Shown in pieces: positions 1-6,749 of a stretch of 32,531 nucleotides of DNA. Numbering within the stretch: the stretch's first letter is position 1; each line of letters starts with the position of its first letter. This stretch comes from Candidatus Obscuribacterales bacterium. Lineage in GTDB: Bacteria; Cyanobacteriota; Vampirovibrionia; Obscuribacterales; Obscuribacteraceae. The notes below the pieces were generated by a model that saw only the letters and a program-made list of their open reading frames with translations, searched no databases and was not told where the DNA came from. Location: NCBI GenBank assembly GCA_021732565.1, contig JAKFUT010000122.1, positions 1 through 32,531 on the forward strand, given 5' to 3'. The translations under genes and the position numbers were made by a program.

Positions 1-2
1 GC

Positions 3-2033
3 GTGCAGTATATAGATCCGCCAGGCAATGAACTGGTCAATATTCAAGGCGGTAACTTCCTTGCTGCTGCTCCGCCGCTGTTGCCCAATGCCAACCCCGG
101 TAATCCTGGCAATCCAGGTAACCCGGGTAATCCCGGTAACCCGGGTAATCCCGGTAACCCCGGCAACCCGGGTAATCCCGGTAACCCCGGCAACCCGGGT
201 AACCCCGGCAACCCGGGTAACCCGGGTAATCCCGGCAACCCGGGTAATCCCGGTAACCCCGGCAACCCGGGTAACCCGGGTAACCCCGGCAACCCCGGTG
301 CCCCCGGTAATCCAGGTACCTCCGGCAATCCGGGTACTCCAGGCACGCCTGGAAGTCCTGGCAGCCCCGGAAATCCGGGCAACGTTGGAACTATTGGAAG
401 TCCCCCGGGACAACAACCTTTGATTGGCAGCACCGTCAATCAAACCGACGTAGAAAACATTCCTGTTCCGATTCTCAACGATCTGGATGTTTGCCCTGCA
501 CCAATGACCTTCGCCAAAAGTAACCCTGACGACAAGGAGAAGAATGAGACCAGCTGGTACGTTGCAGCTGCGTCTTGCCAGCCTTTCTTCTGGGCTGACG
601 AGCCGGATCAATTCGCTGTTGGTGAATCGGGCACAACAGTTCAACCAGGACCGGCTTCCGGACCAGTTTCGATGCTGGTGCGACTGGGACGCATCATGGT
701 TGCAACTGGTGACCAACCAACCACCATGGTGGCAGGTAACACCAGAATCACCGTTCCTCCCAGAAGTTCTGCCATTGTTGAGCAGCGCTCCTCGGGAGTC
801 ACACGTGTTACTTCGCTCAATGGTAGCAGCCCGTTGGTGGCAATTTCTTACACCGAAAGTGGACCGATGCAACTGAAGCCTGGCGAAGACGTAGCTGTCT
901 TCGATGAAGGAGTCAATGATGAGGAGCTGATTCCGGTCGATGGAGTGGCTAGAGATCTGATAGTCAATGCCAAGCTAATCGCCATGGACAAATCAACCAA
1001 TCCACCACGTCGTATCCACATGACACACAGCCGGTATGATCAATTACGGTTAGCGCAAGAGGATGCACTTCTAAACTGCGGCGATGGTTGCTTCGCCGGC
1101 AAGATTAAGTTCCGCCTCAAGAAGATCAAAGAGGAAATGCACCTGGCCGGGCAGGGACAACCCAAGTTCATTGGTAGCGCGCCGATCAAATTCCCGTTGC
1201 GCACGCGCAGATTTGATGGACGACCACTGGTGCGAATGGTACCGAATATGCAACCGGTTGCCAGCGAGATCTCCAGCATTCCACAAGTTAAGTTGGACTC
1301 GAACGGATGGACTTCCGGTGCTCCTCTGGCACCACCGAAAGCTCCTCTACCCGGTCAACCCGTCACCTTGTTCCCGAACAACATCTATAAAGATAAGGAA
1401 GAAGATGAAACTCCGTTCAGTCCGGTTGCTTTTGGACAACATACTGCGGCGGCGGGCACCGCGCCGAGATTCACTGAACATGACTCGGCTTCTCTCTGCA
1501 CCTCTGGTTCCACCCGGTACCAGACCGTCTCAGACGGCACTTATGTGCTCACCGGCGGAGAAATACTGGTCAATTCCAAGCGCAATGTAACGATCAAAGC
1601 TCCAAATGCCACCGTAATAGTGAAACCGGGAGCGGCGGTGCTTATCACCACAATCGGTGACGTTACAGCAGTGCGAAACCTCTATGAGAGCGGTTCTTCC
1701 ACCGTGAAAGTGAGTTCCTCCAGTCACTTTGCTCACGTGCCCGTGGGCAGCGAAGTTGTGATTGGACCATCGAAAACGCGCGTTCTCGATTTCTTGAGAA
1801 AGGATCTCGTTGGGCGTCGACGAATTCAAGTTGGCGATGTGAAGTCGGGAGGCTTTGTCAGTAGCGAAGTTTCACTCATCTCGTTGCTTAACCAATCCGA
1901 ACTGCTTCGCGTGGTTGGCCGCAGCCAGCACACCGAATCCAAATCTCTGGTAAACAAGTTGCTCAAGATGGCAGCCTGTATTTCGGTTGTCACCGCGGCA
2001 CACGGAAACTACAGCCAGAGCCAGGAGCGATAG
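3..2033 (+). CDS. Collagen-like repeat protein with FecR-like domains (5'-partial)
   Basis: The frame is open to the left edge, and the GTG at position 3 has no visible upstream context, so the true start is probably outside the window. What is visible is 676 residues. After about 28 residues comes a Gly-Asn-Pro collagen-like tract (about residues 30-132, Gly at every third position). A FecR-like segment follows (about 220-320, with [16 protein letters not shown] then a hydrophobic beta-rich stretch), and a second similar segment near 500-600 ([17 protein letters not shown]). FecR-like domains of this kind are beta-rich modules found in envelope proteins. The bacterial collagen-like tract suggests a long, stiff, surface-exposed or secreted region. 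No signal peptide can be judged because the N-terminus is missing. The function is not known; a structural or adhesive surface protein is the simplest reading. The C-terminus ends in a short hydrophobic stretch ([13 protein letters not shown]). Confidence 0.75.
   Translation: MQYIDPPGNELVNIQGGNFLAAAPPLLPNANPGNPGNPGNPGNPGNPGNPGNPGNPGNPGNPGNPGNPGNPGNPGNPGNPGNPGNPGNPGNPGNPGNPGAPGNPGTSGNPGTPGTPGSPGSPGNPGNVGTIGSPPGQQPLIGSTVNQTDVENIPVPILNDLDVCPAPMTFAKSNPDDKEKNETSWYVAAASCQPFFWADEPDQFAVGESGTTVQPGPASGPVSMLVRLGRIMVATGDQPTTMVAGNTRITVPPRSSAIVEQRSSGVTRVTSLNGSSPLVAISYTESGPMQLKPGEDVAVFDEGVNDEELIPVDGVARDLIVNAKLIAMDKSTNPPRRIHMTHSRYDQLRLAQEDALLNCGDGCFAGKIKFRLKKIKEEMHLAGQGQPKFIGSAPIKFPLRTRRFDGRPLVRMVPNMQPVASEISSIPQVKLDSNGWTSGAPLAPPKAPLPGQPVTLFPNNIYKDKEEDETPFSPVAFGQHTAAAGTAPRFTEHDSASLCTSGSTRYQTVSDGTYVLTGGEILVNSKRNVTIKAPNATVIVKPGAAVLITTIGDVTAVRNLYESGSSTVKVSSSSHFAHVPVGSEVVIGPSKTRVLDFLRKDLVGRRRIQVGDVKSGGFVSSEVSLISLLNQSELLRVVGRSQHTESKSLVNKLLKMAACISVVTAAHGNYSQSQER
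93..380 (+). repeat. 9-bp tandem repeat encoding Gly-Asn-Pro
   Basis: In-frame 9-bp units of the form GGN-AAY-CCN are repeated about two dozen times to near 299. They then degrade into GAPG, GTSG, GTPG and GSPG variants up to about 380. Third codon positions alternate (GGT/GGC, AAT/AAC, CCC/CCG/CCT). Larger 18- and 27-bp blocks recur, which points to expansion by slippage or unequal recombination. Copy number is likely to vary between strains and to be error-prone in short-read assemblies. Confidence 0.9.
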
Positions 2034-2145
2034 ACAGCAGACAATTCTCATTCCGACAGAAGCACAATCGAAGGTCCATCGACTTTAATAATACCGTTGC
2101 CAGAATTCGAAAGGGCATGGGGGGGTTCCGCCGGCCTATTAAAAT

Positions 2146-2248
2146 ATGCATGATATACATATTTTCCCTTAGCAACCAAATCCCGAAACGCCCTGAATTT
2201 GGGAATTTCGCGAAGCCGAATTGTAAAATTTTATGCGTGATATGCATA
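2146..2248. repeat. Pair of 16-bp dyad-like direct repeats in an intergenic gap
   Basis: The 409-bp stretch 2034-2442 holds no convincing gene. It contains ATGCATGATATACATA at 2146-2161 and ATGCGTGATATGCATA at 2233-2248, matching at 14 of 16 positions and 87 bp apart in an AT-rich context. Each copy has ATGC/GCAT-like arms, so it could be a binding site for a dimeric regulator. The flanking genes converge (collagen-like gene on plus, MOSC gene on minus), so an operator role is not obvious. This is a pattern observation only. Confidence 0.3.
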
Positions 2249-2442
2249 AAATCATATGCCAACCAGACTTAAGGAAAAGCTGTCATCCGTAAGTCGAGTG
2301 CCAACAACATAATCGGGAGAACCAGCCATTTTTTCGCCCCGATAGAAGTGCCGGGGGCATACACCCGACAAATGGCTCGAAAGGTCCTCAGTCGGCCAAC
2401 TGGAGACCGCAAGGACACCCATCGTAGGGTGTGTGGGGTTAG

Positions 2443-3108
2443 TTACTGCCGCGAGAAAAAATTGGCTACGAATCCCTTCATCTGCGCTGCAAGGTTTGAA
2501 CTCATGATTTTTTCAATCTGGACCGGATCGTTATTTCTTCTTGTGAATACTTCTGCGACTTCCAGAACAGTAATCTTGTTGTTGTCACCGCGCAGATACA
2601 GGAGTTCGTCTCCGGCCCCGAGAGCACCTTCTTGGACAACTGAAAAATAAATTCCTGACCTGCCGCTTTTCATAAAGCGTTTGATGATATCGTTCCGCCC
2701 CAATTTCATCGCAAGTTTATAACAAGGCAGTCTTGGTTGGGTAACTCTTATCACAGCCGTACCTGCTTGAAACTCATCGCCTATGAAAACGGAGCTTTCA
2801 AGCAATCCGGCGGTAGTAAGATTTTCGCCAAATGCGCCAGGGTGAAGATTCACCTCAGGCAATTCTTGTTTCCAAAATGGATAATGTTCTGACGGGTAGA
2901 CGTAGAGAGCTTTATCCACGCCTCCATGTACTGTCAAGTCTGCTTGTTGGTCGCCGTCCAAGTTAAGCGTCGTGAGGGCGATTTTTCCTTCCACTGGCTC
3001 TTTGAATATTCCGGTAAGTATTTCATCGCATTGATGCCTGACATACTTAGCCCGACTCACACAAACACTCAGTATTGTCGGCGGTGCCGACGCCGCGATA
3101 TCGCTCAT
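2443..3108 (-). CDS. MOSC domain-containing protein (YiiM-like)
   Basis: The 221-residue product matches the stand-alone MOSC family in layout. An N-terminal beta region with GDQQADLTVHGGVDKALYVYP (HGG at 61-63) is followed by HPGAFGENLTTAGL, GDEFQAGTAVIRVTQPRLPCYKLA with the conserved Cys at residue 129, and a helical C-terminal region typical of YiiM (VAEVFTRRNNDPVQIEKIM). MOSC proteins bind the molybdenum cofactor or handle sulfur. YiiM relatives reduce N-hydroxylated purines using the cofactor. No signal peptide is present, so it is cytosolic. The ATG at 3106-3108 is preceded by GGGAGG about 11 nt upstream, a long but usable spacing. It stands alone on the minus strand. Family assignment is firm; the substrate is inferred. 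Confidence 0.9.
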   Translation of the reverse strand: MSDIAASAPPTILSVCVSRAKYVRHQCDEILTGIFKEPVEGKIALTTLNLDGDQQADLTVHGGVDKALYVYPSEHYPFWKQELPEVNLHPGAFGENLTTAGLLESSVFIGDEFQAGTAVIRVTQPRLPCYKLAMKLGRNDIIKRFMKSGRSGIYFSVVQEGALGAGDELLYLRGDNNKITVLEVAEVFTRRNNDPVQIEKIMSSNLAAQMKGFVANFFSRQ

Positions 3109-3188
3109 TTATTTCAATGCCTCCCGACATATTCCGAGCGAAAGACGTGCTCCGTATTCTTCGATTAGTCTACAAACATTGCTCATAA

Positions 3189-3407
3189 GAGTTCTGTGCT
3201 TCCTCGAATCTTTTTTCGTCTTTTGATCGACCGCGGGCTGAACCTTTATCTCCAAGGGAGCTTAAGGTCCTCAACCTGATTGTCGACGGACTCTCTAATC
3301 AACAAATTGCCGAAAAGCTCTTCATCTCCCTTGCCACCGCAAAAACATATGTTCGCAATATTCTGAACAAACTTACTGTAGATGCAATGAGACGGATCCT
3401 CATTTGA
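3189..3407 (+). pseudogene. LuxR-type HTH remnant
   Basis: After a TAA at 3186-3188, this frame runs to a TGA at 3405-3407 and reads EPLSPRELKVLNLIVDGLSN, then QQIAEKLFISLATAKTYVRN, then ILNKLTVDAMRRILI. This is the whole LuxR/GerE winged-free helix-turn-helix, of the type that ends MalT-like and NarL-like regulators. No ATG, GTG or TTG start with a ribosome site precedes it, and nothing resembling the missing sensor or receiver part is seen upstream. It is therefore read as the 3' end of a decayed regulator gene. It falls between the divergent MOSC gene and the convergent coiled-coil gene. A translated mini-protein of the HTH alone is a less likely alternative. Confidence 0.7.
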
Positions 3408-3438
3408 TCAGCTGAAAAACAGTGGCATTTATTTCGGC

Positions 3439-3813
3439 CTAGCTTCGCTCTTTTCTCTTCGGCTGACGTTCTATTTTTTCCATTCGATGTTCCAGAGAAA
3501 TAACTCGCTCCTCAATTCCTACGGTGTTTTTTTCGGACGCTAGAAGGAAAGCGCTTATTCCCTCGAGTTTCTCACGCACTTCTTGTCGAAAATCCAACAG
3601 GTTTGAATTGGTTTGAGCCAAGCAGTCGTTGGTTTGAGCCAAGCGGTCGTTGGTCTGTTGCAGCTCCGTTTTGAGCTCTTGTTTTGTGTTTCGGAGTTCT
3701 TCGTTGGTTTGATCAATACGCGAACTCAATGAGGAGAACCCTTCCCGAAGCTCGCCCCTGAGCTCTGAAGAGAGCGTCGCAAAAGCTCTAATTATTAGTT
3801 CTTCGGTTGACAT
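3439..3813 (-). CDS. Small coiled-coil protein
   Basis: The 124-residue product starts at the second possible ATG (3811-3813), because GGGAGG lies exactly 7 nt upstream of it. The ATG at 3826-3828 would put that ribosome site inside the coding region. It is almost entirely heptad-like helix (residues about 10-110), rich in Glu, Gln, Leu and Arg, with a repeated LAQTND element (NDRLAQTNDCLAQTNSNL) in the middle. The tail is very basic (RQPKRKERS). No signal peptide or membrane segment is seen. Such proteins act as oligomerising scaffolds or accompany toxin-antitoxin or phage-like loci. No specific function can be assigned. Its own sigma70-type promoter lies directly upstream. Confidence 0.7.
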   Translation of the reverse strand: MSTEELIIRAFATLSSELRGELREGFSSLSSRIDQTNEELRNTKQELKTELQQTNDRLAQTNDCLAQTNSNLLDFRQEVREKLEGISAFLLASEKNTVGIEERVISLEHRMEKIERQPKRKERS

Positions 3814-3834
3814 GCCAGATCCTCCCATGACCCT

Positions 3835-3864
3835 ACATTAGGGTATACGTCAAAATCCTGTCAA
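3835..3864 (-). promoter_or_regulatory. Sigma70-type promoter of the coiled-coil gene
   Basis: On the minus strand TTGACA (3859-3864) is followed by an 18-bp spacer and TAATGT (3835-3840). The expected transcription start falls just before the GGGAGG ribosome site (3821-3826), giving a very short leader and supporting the ATG at 3813 as the start. Confidence 0.55.
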
Positions 3865-4141
3865 GGGTTCAATCGCTTAGATTAACTATTGCGGACGCTC
3901 ATTTCACTAGCAGAGAGTGTCACGAATTCCGAAGGAATGCTAAGGATGATTTCCTGCTCTGGAGAATGACTCTGGGCAGCGGTATCCAAGGAACCACTCC
4001 AAGCCGGTCCTATAACTGATCCCCCGCACAGTAGTGCGGCGCGATTCGGCACCACATCAGCCCGGCGCAGTGACTGTCGCACAAAACCAGAGAAGCGCAA
4101 TTATGATTCAGCCGAAAACGTATTCTCTTTCGCCTGCGAGA
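3865..4141. other. Intergenic, no supported gene
   Basis: Short open frames occur on both strands but none has a start with a ribosome site or a recognisable product. The stretch lies upstream of the coiled-coil promoter and downstream of the antitoxin-like gene. No RNA gene or repeat was recognised. Confidence 0.5.
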
Positions 4142-4336
4142 TCAACTCATCGATCTCGCGGGATCATGTGCTACTTCCTTTTCAGTCGCTTCGTCGGGCG
4201 TCAGAAACCGTTCTAACTTGTAGTCGCTTTCGCGAACATGCTGAGTTATCACTTTGCGCACATAAGGCTGATAGCCGATCCCCTCAAGGCAAGCTAGTTG
4301 TTTGACTTGCTCATCCGGCATCCGGATCGACATCAC
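4142..4336 (-). CDS. CopG-like (ribbon-helix-helix type) antitoxin C-terminal module
   Basis: The 63-64 residue product begins MSIRMPDEQVKQLACLEGIG and continues YQPYVRKVITQHV. This resembles the C-terminal DNA-binding module of BrnA/CopG-type antitoxins, a beta strand with alternating residues followed by a 'pYQ..I..vl' helix. A tail with Asp, Glu and Ala (LTPDEATEKEVAHD) follows. The ATG at 4331-4333 sits in a TGATG overlap with the end of another minus-strand frame, which suggests translational coupling or a frameshift inside one original gene. Full-length relatives carry 40-60 more residues in front. No toxin-like partner is visible. This is either an orphan antitoxin or part of a broken one. 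Confidence 0.5.
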   Translation of the reverse strand: MMSIRMPDEQVKQLACLEGIGYQPYVRKVITQHVRESDYKLERFLTPDEATEKEVAHDPARSMS

Positions 4337-4468
4337 CTCGCATCTTCTAAGGCTTGTTGCTGTTCTTCGGACGCGGGGCGGGCATGCTCAAGCGACAGGC
4401 GAGCTATGGGACAGCAAGCAACTTAGGGCTTTTTCGTCAAATCGCTCAATGTCTTTCTTGCTTACCAT
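4334..4468 (-). pseudogene. Likely frameshifted N-terminal part of the antitoxin gene
   Basis: Upstream of the CopG-like module, two other frames carry protein-like pieces in the right order. ATG at 4466-4468 reads MVSKKDIERFDEKALSCLLS and then HSSPVA before a TGA (4388-4390). The next frame reads ARLSLEHARPASEEQQQALE, then DAR and the TGA that overlaps the downstream ATG. An antitoxin of this class would join these pieces, so two frame changes would restore one gene of about 100 residues. This is inferred from order and composition; sequencing errors or true decay would both explain it. Confidence 0.35.
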
Positions 4469-4585
4469 GCCGGTTATAGCCCGCGAAGTATTGGGTGAAA
4501 TGGAGTGTAGTTTTTTGCGCTCCGGTGGTAAATCCGGCTGATTCTCCCGGTCTAGCGGAATTTCTTGCGCAAGCTCAACGTAAGT

Positions 4586-6436
4586 CTATTTTAGCTTTAT
4601 ACCCAGCTCCTTCAATCTCTTCTGAGCGTCGACAAAGGAATCATTATTCGGGTGTCCTGCTTTCACAACTTGCTCAAGCTCGCCGACTTCGTGGTCTTGA
4701 TCGTTGAGGTGGCGATAGCACAAAGACATCCCCCACCGCACCTCACAGGCCTTACTAAAATCATTCGGATATCGTTTTAATTGCTCGTTTCCAAAGTCTA
4801 TCCCCATCCTTTCGTAGCGAGAAGAATTAGCAATTGAAGATATCACAGAGTGGGTGAGTTGAGACCTTTGTGACGATGTCAGAGGAATCTTCATTGCGGT
4901 TCGTAGTTCTTCCAAATACTTTCTCACTTCCGAATCATTTTTGACACTGCTATAGTGGTTTAGTGCCATTGTGATATCCCAGCAATACACGAGGCCAGGT
5001 AGTTCTTGCTTCCGAGAGGCCTCGCGGTCAAACCTGAGCACGGTTTCAACATCGTCATTCGTAGCAGTATGTGACTCGCATTTCACTCGCAGCACCACCC
5101 GATTAATATGATGGATCCTTATAGGGTACTTCGCATTTTTTTCCCTTAGCTTCTTAAACACGCCTTCCGTCAGTCGTGTGCCACCTTTCTCCTGAGTCAA
5201 CATTCGGAGTTTGTAGTAAACTGAAAGCAGATCCACTTGATCTGGATGGCTGACCGCGCACTTCTCGGCCTCTGCCACAAACTCCATTCCACTCACAAAA
5301 ATTGCTGTGGCATCTGGCGTATCTTTGTTCGTAAGACTAGCCAATTTCGTTATTTGCTCATCGATCCTGGTAAGAAGTGCGCCGTAGCGCTTAGCTGGCT
5401 CAACCTCGGGAGTCGGTCTTCCTATCTTAGGTTTAGTCATCGAAGGTTGTTGTGGGAAAATGATGGCTCTTGGGTTATTCGATTTCTGCACTACCATGAA
5501 ACCTAAGACCGCAACCAAGACGCCCCCGATTGTAATCGCCGCCATCGCAATGTGCTTTGACCGTTTGTTTTCTGGAATGAGCGCGGCAGAAAGTGCGGCC
5601 GAAAACTCCGGTGCGGATGGGTATCGCTGTTCCCTGTCAATGGACATCGCACGGATAACGCAGTTCACTACCGGCAGTGACAAGCCAAATTCGGAACACA
5701 CTTGCTTTGCTATCGGACGAGGAGCATTAGAGTGCTGATACATCACTTCCAAAACGTTTTCGCCTTTGAATGGCACCGTTCCTGTCATTGCTTCATAGAC
5801 TACACATGCCATGGAATAGATGTCTGACCGCCCATCCAATTGAGATCCTGCACATTGTTCAGGACTCATATATGCAGGACTGCCCAACAAACTGCCATCC
5901 ATTGTGAGCTGTGTATTTGGACTGTTGGGCGAGATGTTCCGCGCAATTCCGAAATCAACTAGTTTTGGTGTGAGTTGACCATCGGCCTCTGTTTGAAACA
6001 TGATATTGGCAGGCTTAAGATCTCGGTGAATTATTCCTTCCGAGTGAGCGCAGTCGAGTGCAGATAAAAGTGGTGGAAAGTAAGCTCCGATTTCCTCCAG
6101 AGAGAGACGGCTTTTACTTAAGCGATCAGCCAGAGATCCGCCTGCCAAAAGCTCCATCGTGATGTAAGCTTTAGAGTCTGCAATACCAAACTGCAAAACC
6201 TTTATTATGTTTGGGTGATCCTTCAATGCCGCTGTCGACTTCGCCTCACGCTGGAAGCGCCGCAATTCTGTTTGGTCTAATGCTCCTTCCTGAAGAACTT
6301 TTACAGCCACCTCGCGTTCCATCATTTTTGCGCGATAAACAGCCGCCATTCCGCCGCGGCCGAGTAGCCCGATGATTTCGATATTCGGAATGCGTGGCGT
6401 ATCATTCGGGGCGCCACTGATTTCACTGGAACTCAA
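4586..6436 (-). CDS. Membrane Ser/Thr protein kinase with helical C-terminal region
   Basis: The 616-residue Hanks-type kinase has a Gly loop GRGGMAAVY (26-34), catalytic Lys46 (VAVK), HRDLKPAN (137-144), DFG (161-163) and the bacterial MSPEQ activation-segment motif (200-204). A single membrane helix (about 295-317) places the kinase in the cytosol. About 300 residues with TPR-like helical pairs lie beyond it and may sense or bind a partner. This is the classic Pkn layout, phosphorylating Ser/Thr of partner proteins. The start is TTG, preceded by AGGTGG with 6-nt spacing; no in-frame ATG lies upstream. A TATAAT-like -10 sits about 27 bp further up. It is divergent from the next kinase across a 300-bp region. 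Confidence 0.88.
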   Translation of the reverse strand: MSSSEISGAPNDTPRIPNIEIIGLLGRGGMAAVYRAKMMEREVAVKVLQEGALDQTELRRFQREAKSTAALKDHPNIIKVLQFGIADSKAYITMELLAGGSLADRLSKSRLSLEEIGAYFPPLLSALDCAHSEGIIHRDLKPANIMFQTEADGQLTPKLVDFGIARNISPNSPNTQLTMDGSLLGSPAYMSPEQCAGSQLDGRSDIYSMACVVYEAMTGTVPFKGENVLEVMYQHSNAPRPIAKQVCSEFGLSLPVVNCVIRAMSIDREQRYPSAPEFSAALSAALIPENKRSKHIAMAAITIGGVLVAVLGFMVVQKSNNPRAIIFPQQPSMTKPKIGRPTPEVEPAKRYGALLTRIDEQITKLASLTNKDTPDATAIFVSGMEFVAEAEKCAVSHPDQVDLLSVYYKLRMLTQEKGGTRLTEGVFKKLREKNAKYPIRIHHINRVVLRVKCESHTATNDDVETVLRFDREASRKQELPGLVYCWDITMALNHYSSVKNDSEVRKYLEELRTAMKIPLTSSQRSQLTHSVISSIANSSRYERMGIDFGNEQLKRYPNDFSKACEVRWGMSLCYRHLNDQDHEVGELEQVVKAGHPNNDSFVDAQKRLKELGIKLK

Positions 6437-6462
6437 AACAAGCCACCTGTCTTTGAACTTGT

Positions 6463-6468
6463 ATTATA
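6463..6468 (-). promoter_or_regulatory. Putative -10 element (TATAAT) for the minus-strand kinase
   Basis: A perfect TATAAT on the minus strand lies 27 bp before the TTG start and 10-15 bp before the AGGTGG ribosome site. No good -35 is seen 16-18 bp upstream, so an activator or an alternative sigma factor may be involved, or the match is chance. The rest of the divergent region (6469-6700) shows no gene. Confidence 0.35.
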
Positions 6469-6749
6469 GTGCCGAAAAACAATATCCAGGAGCACCCCGC
6501 AGCAACTTGCTAAACACGTTAAAGATTCTGACCTTAGCCGGCGTGGATGAGCATGAAGTCCTATAAGGCCAGTTGCTCCAGTACATTTTGCCGTTTGCCT
6601 GTTGAGGCTCAATTCCTCCCTCAGGGCAAATTCGGGTCTCAAGTATGCGGATGCGGAGTTTTAATCAGTTGGTTAAAAGCGTGAACAATCGGGGATAACT
6701 TCGAAGACTCACAAATAAGATTGGCAGACGGGAGCGTGAGAGTATTCAG

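Noticed and set aside
44..439. Minus-strand frame rich in Gly-Leu-Pro opposite the collagen tract
   Set aside because: It is the antisense reading of the 9-bp repeat, with no start context.
1084..1590. 168-codon plus-strand frame inside the collagen/FecR gene
   Set aside because: Shadow frame with unbalanced composition and no ribosome site; the main frame has clear domains.
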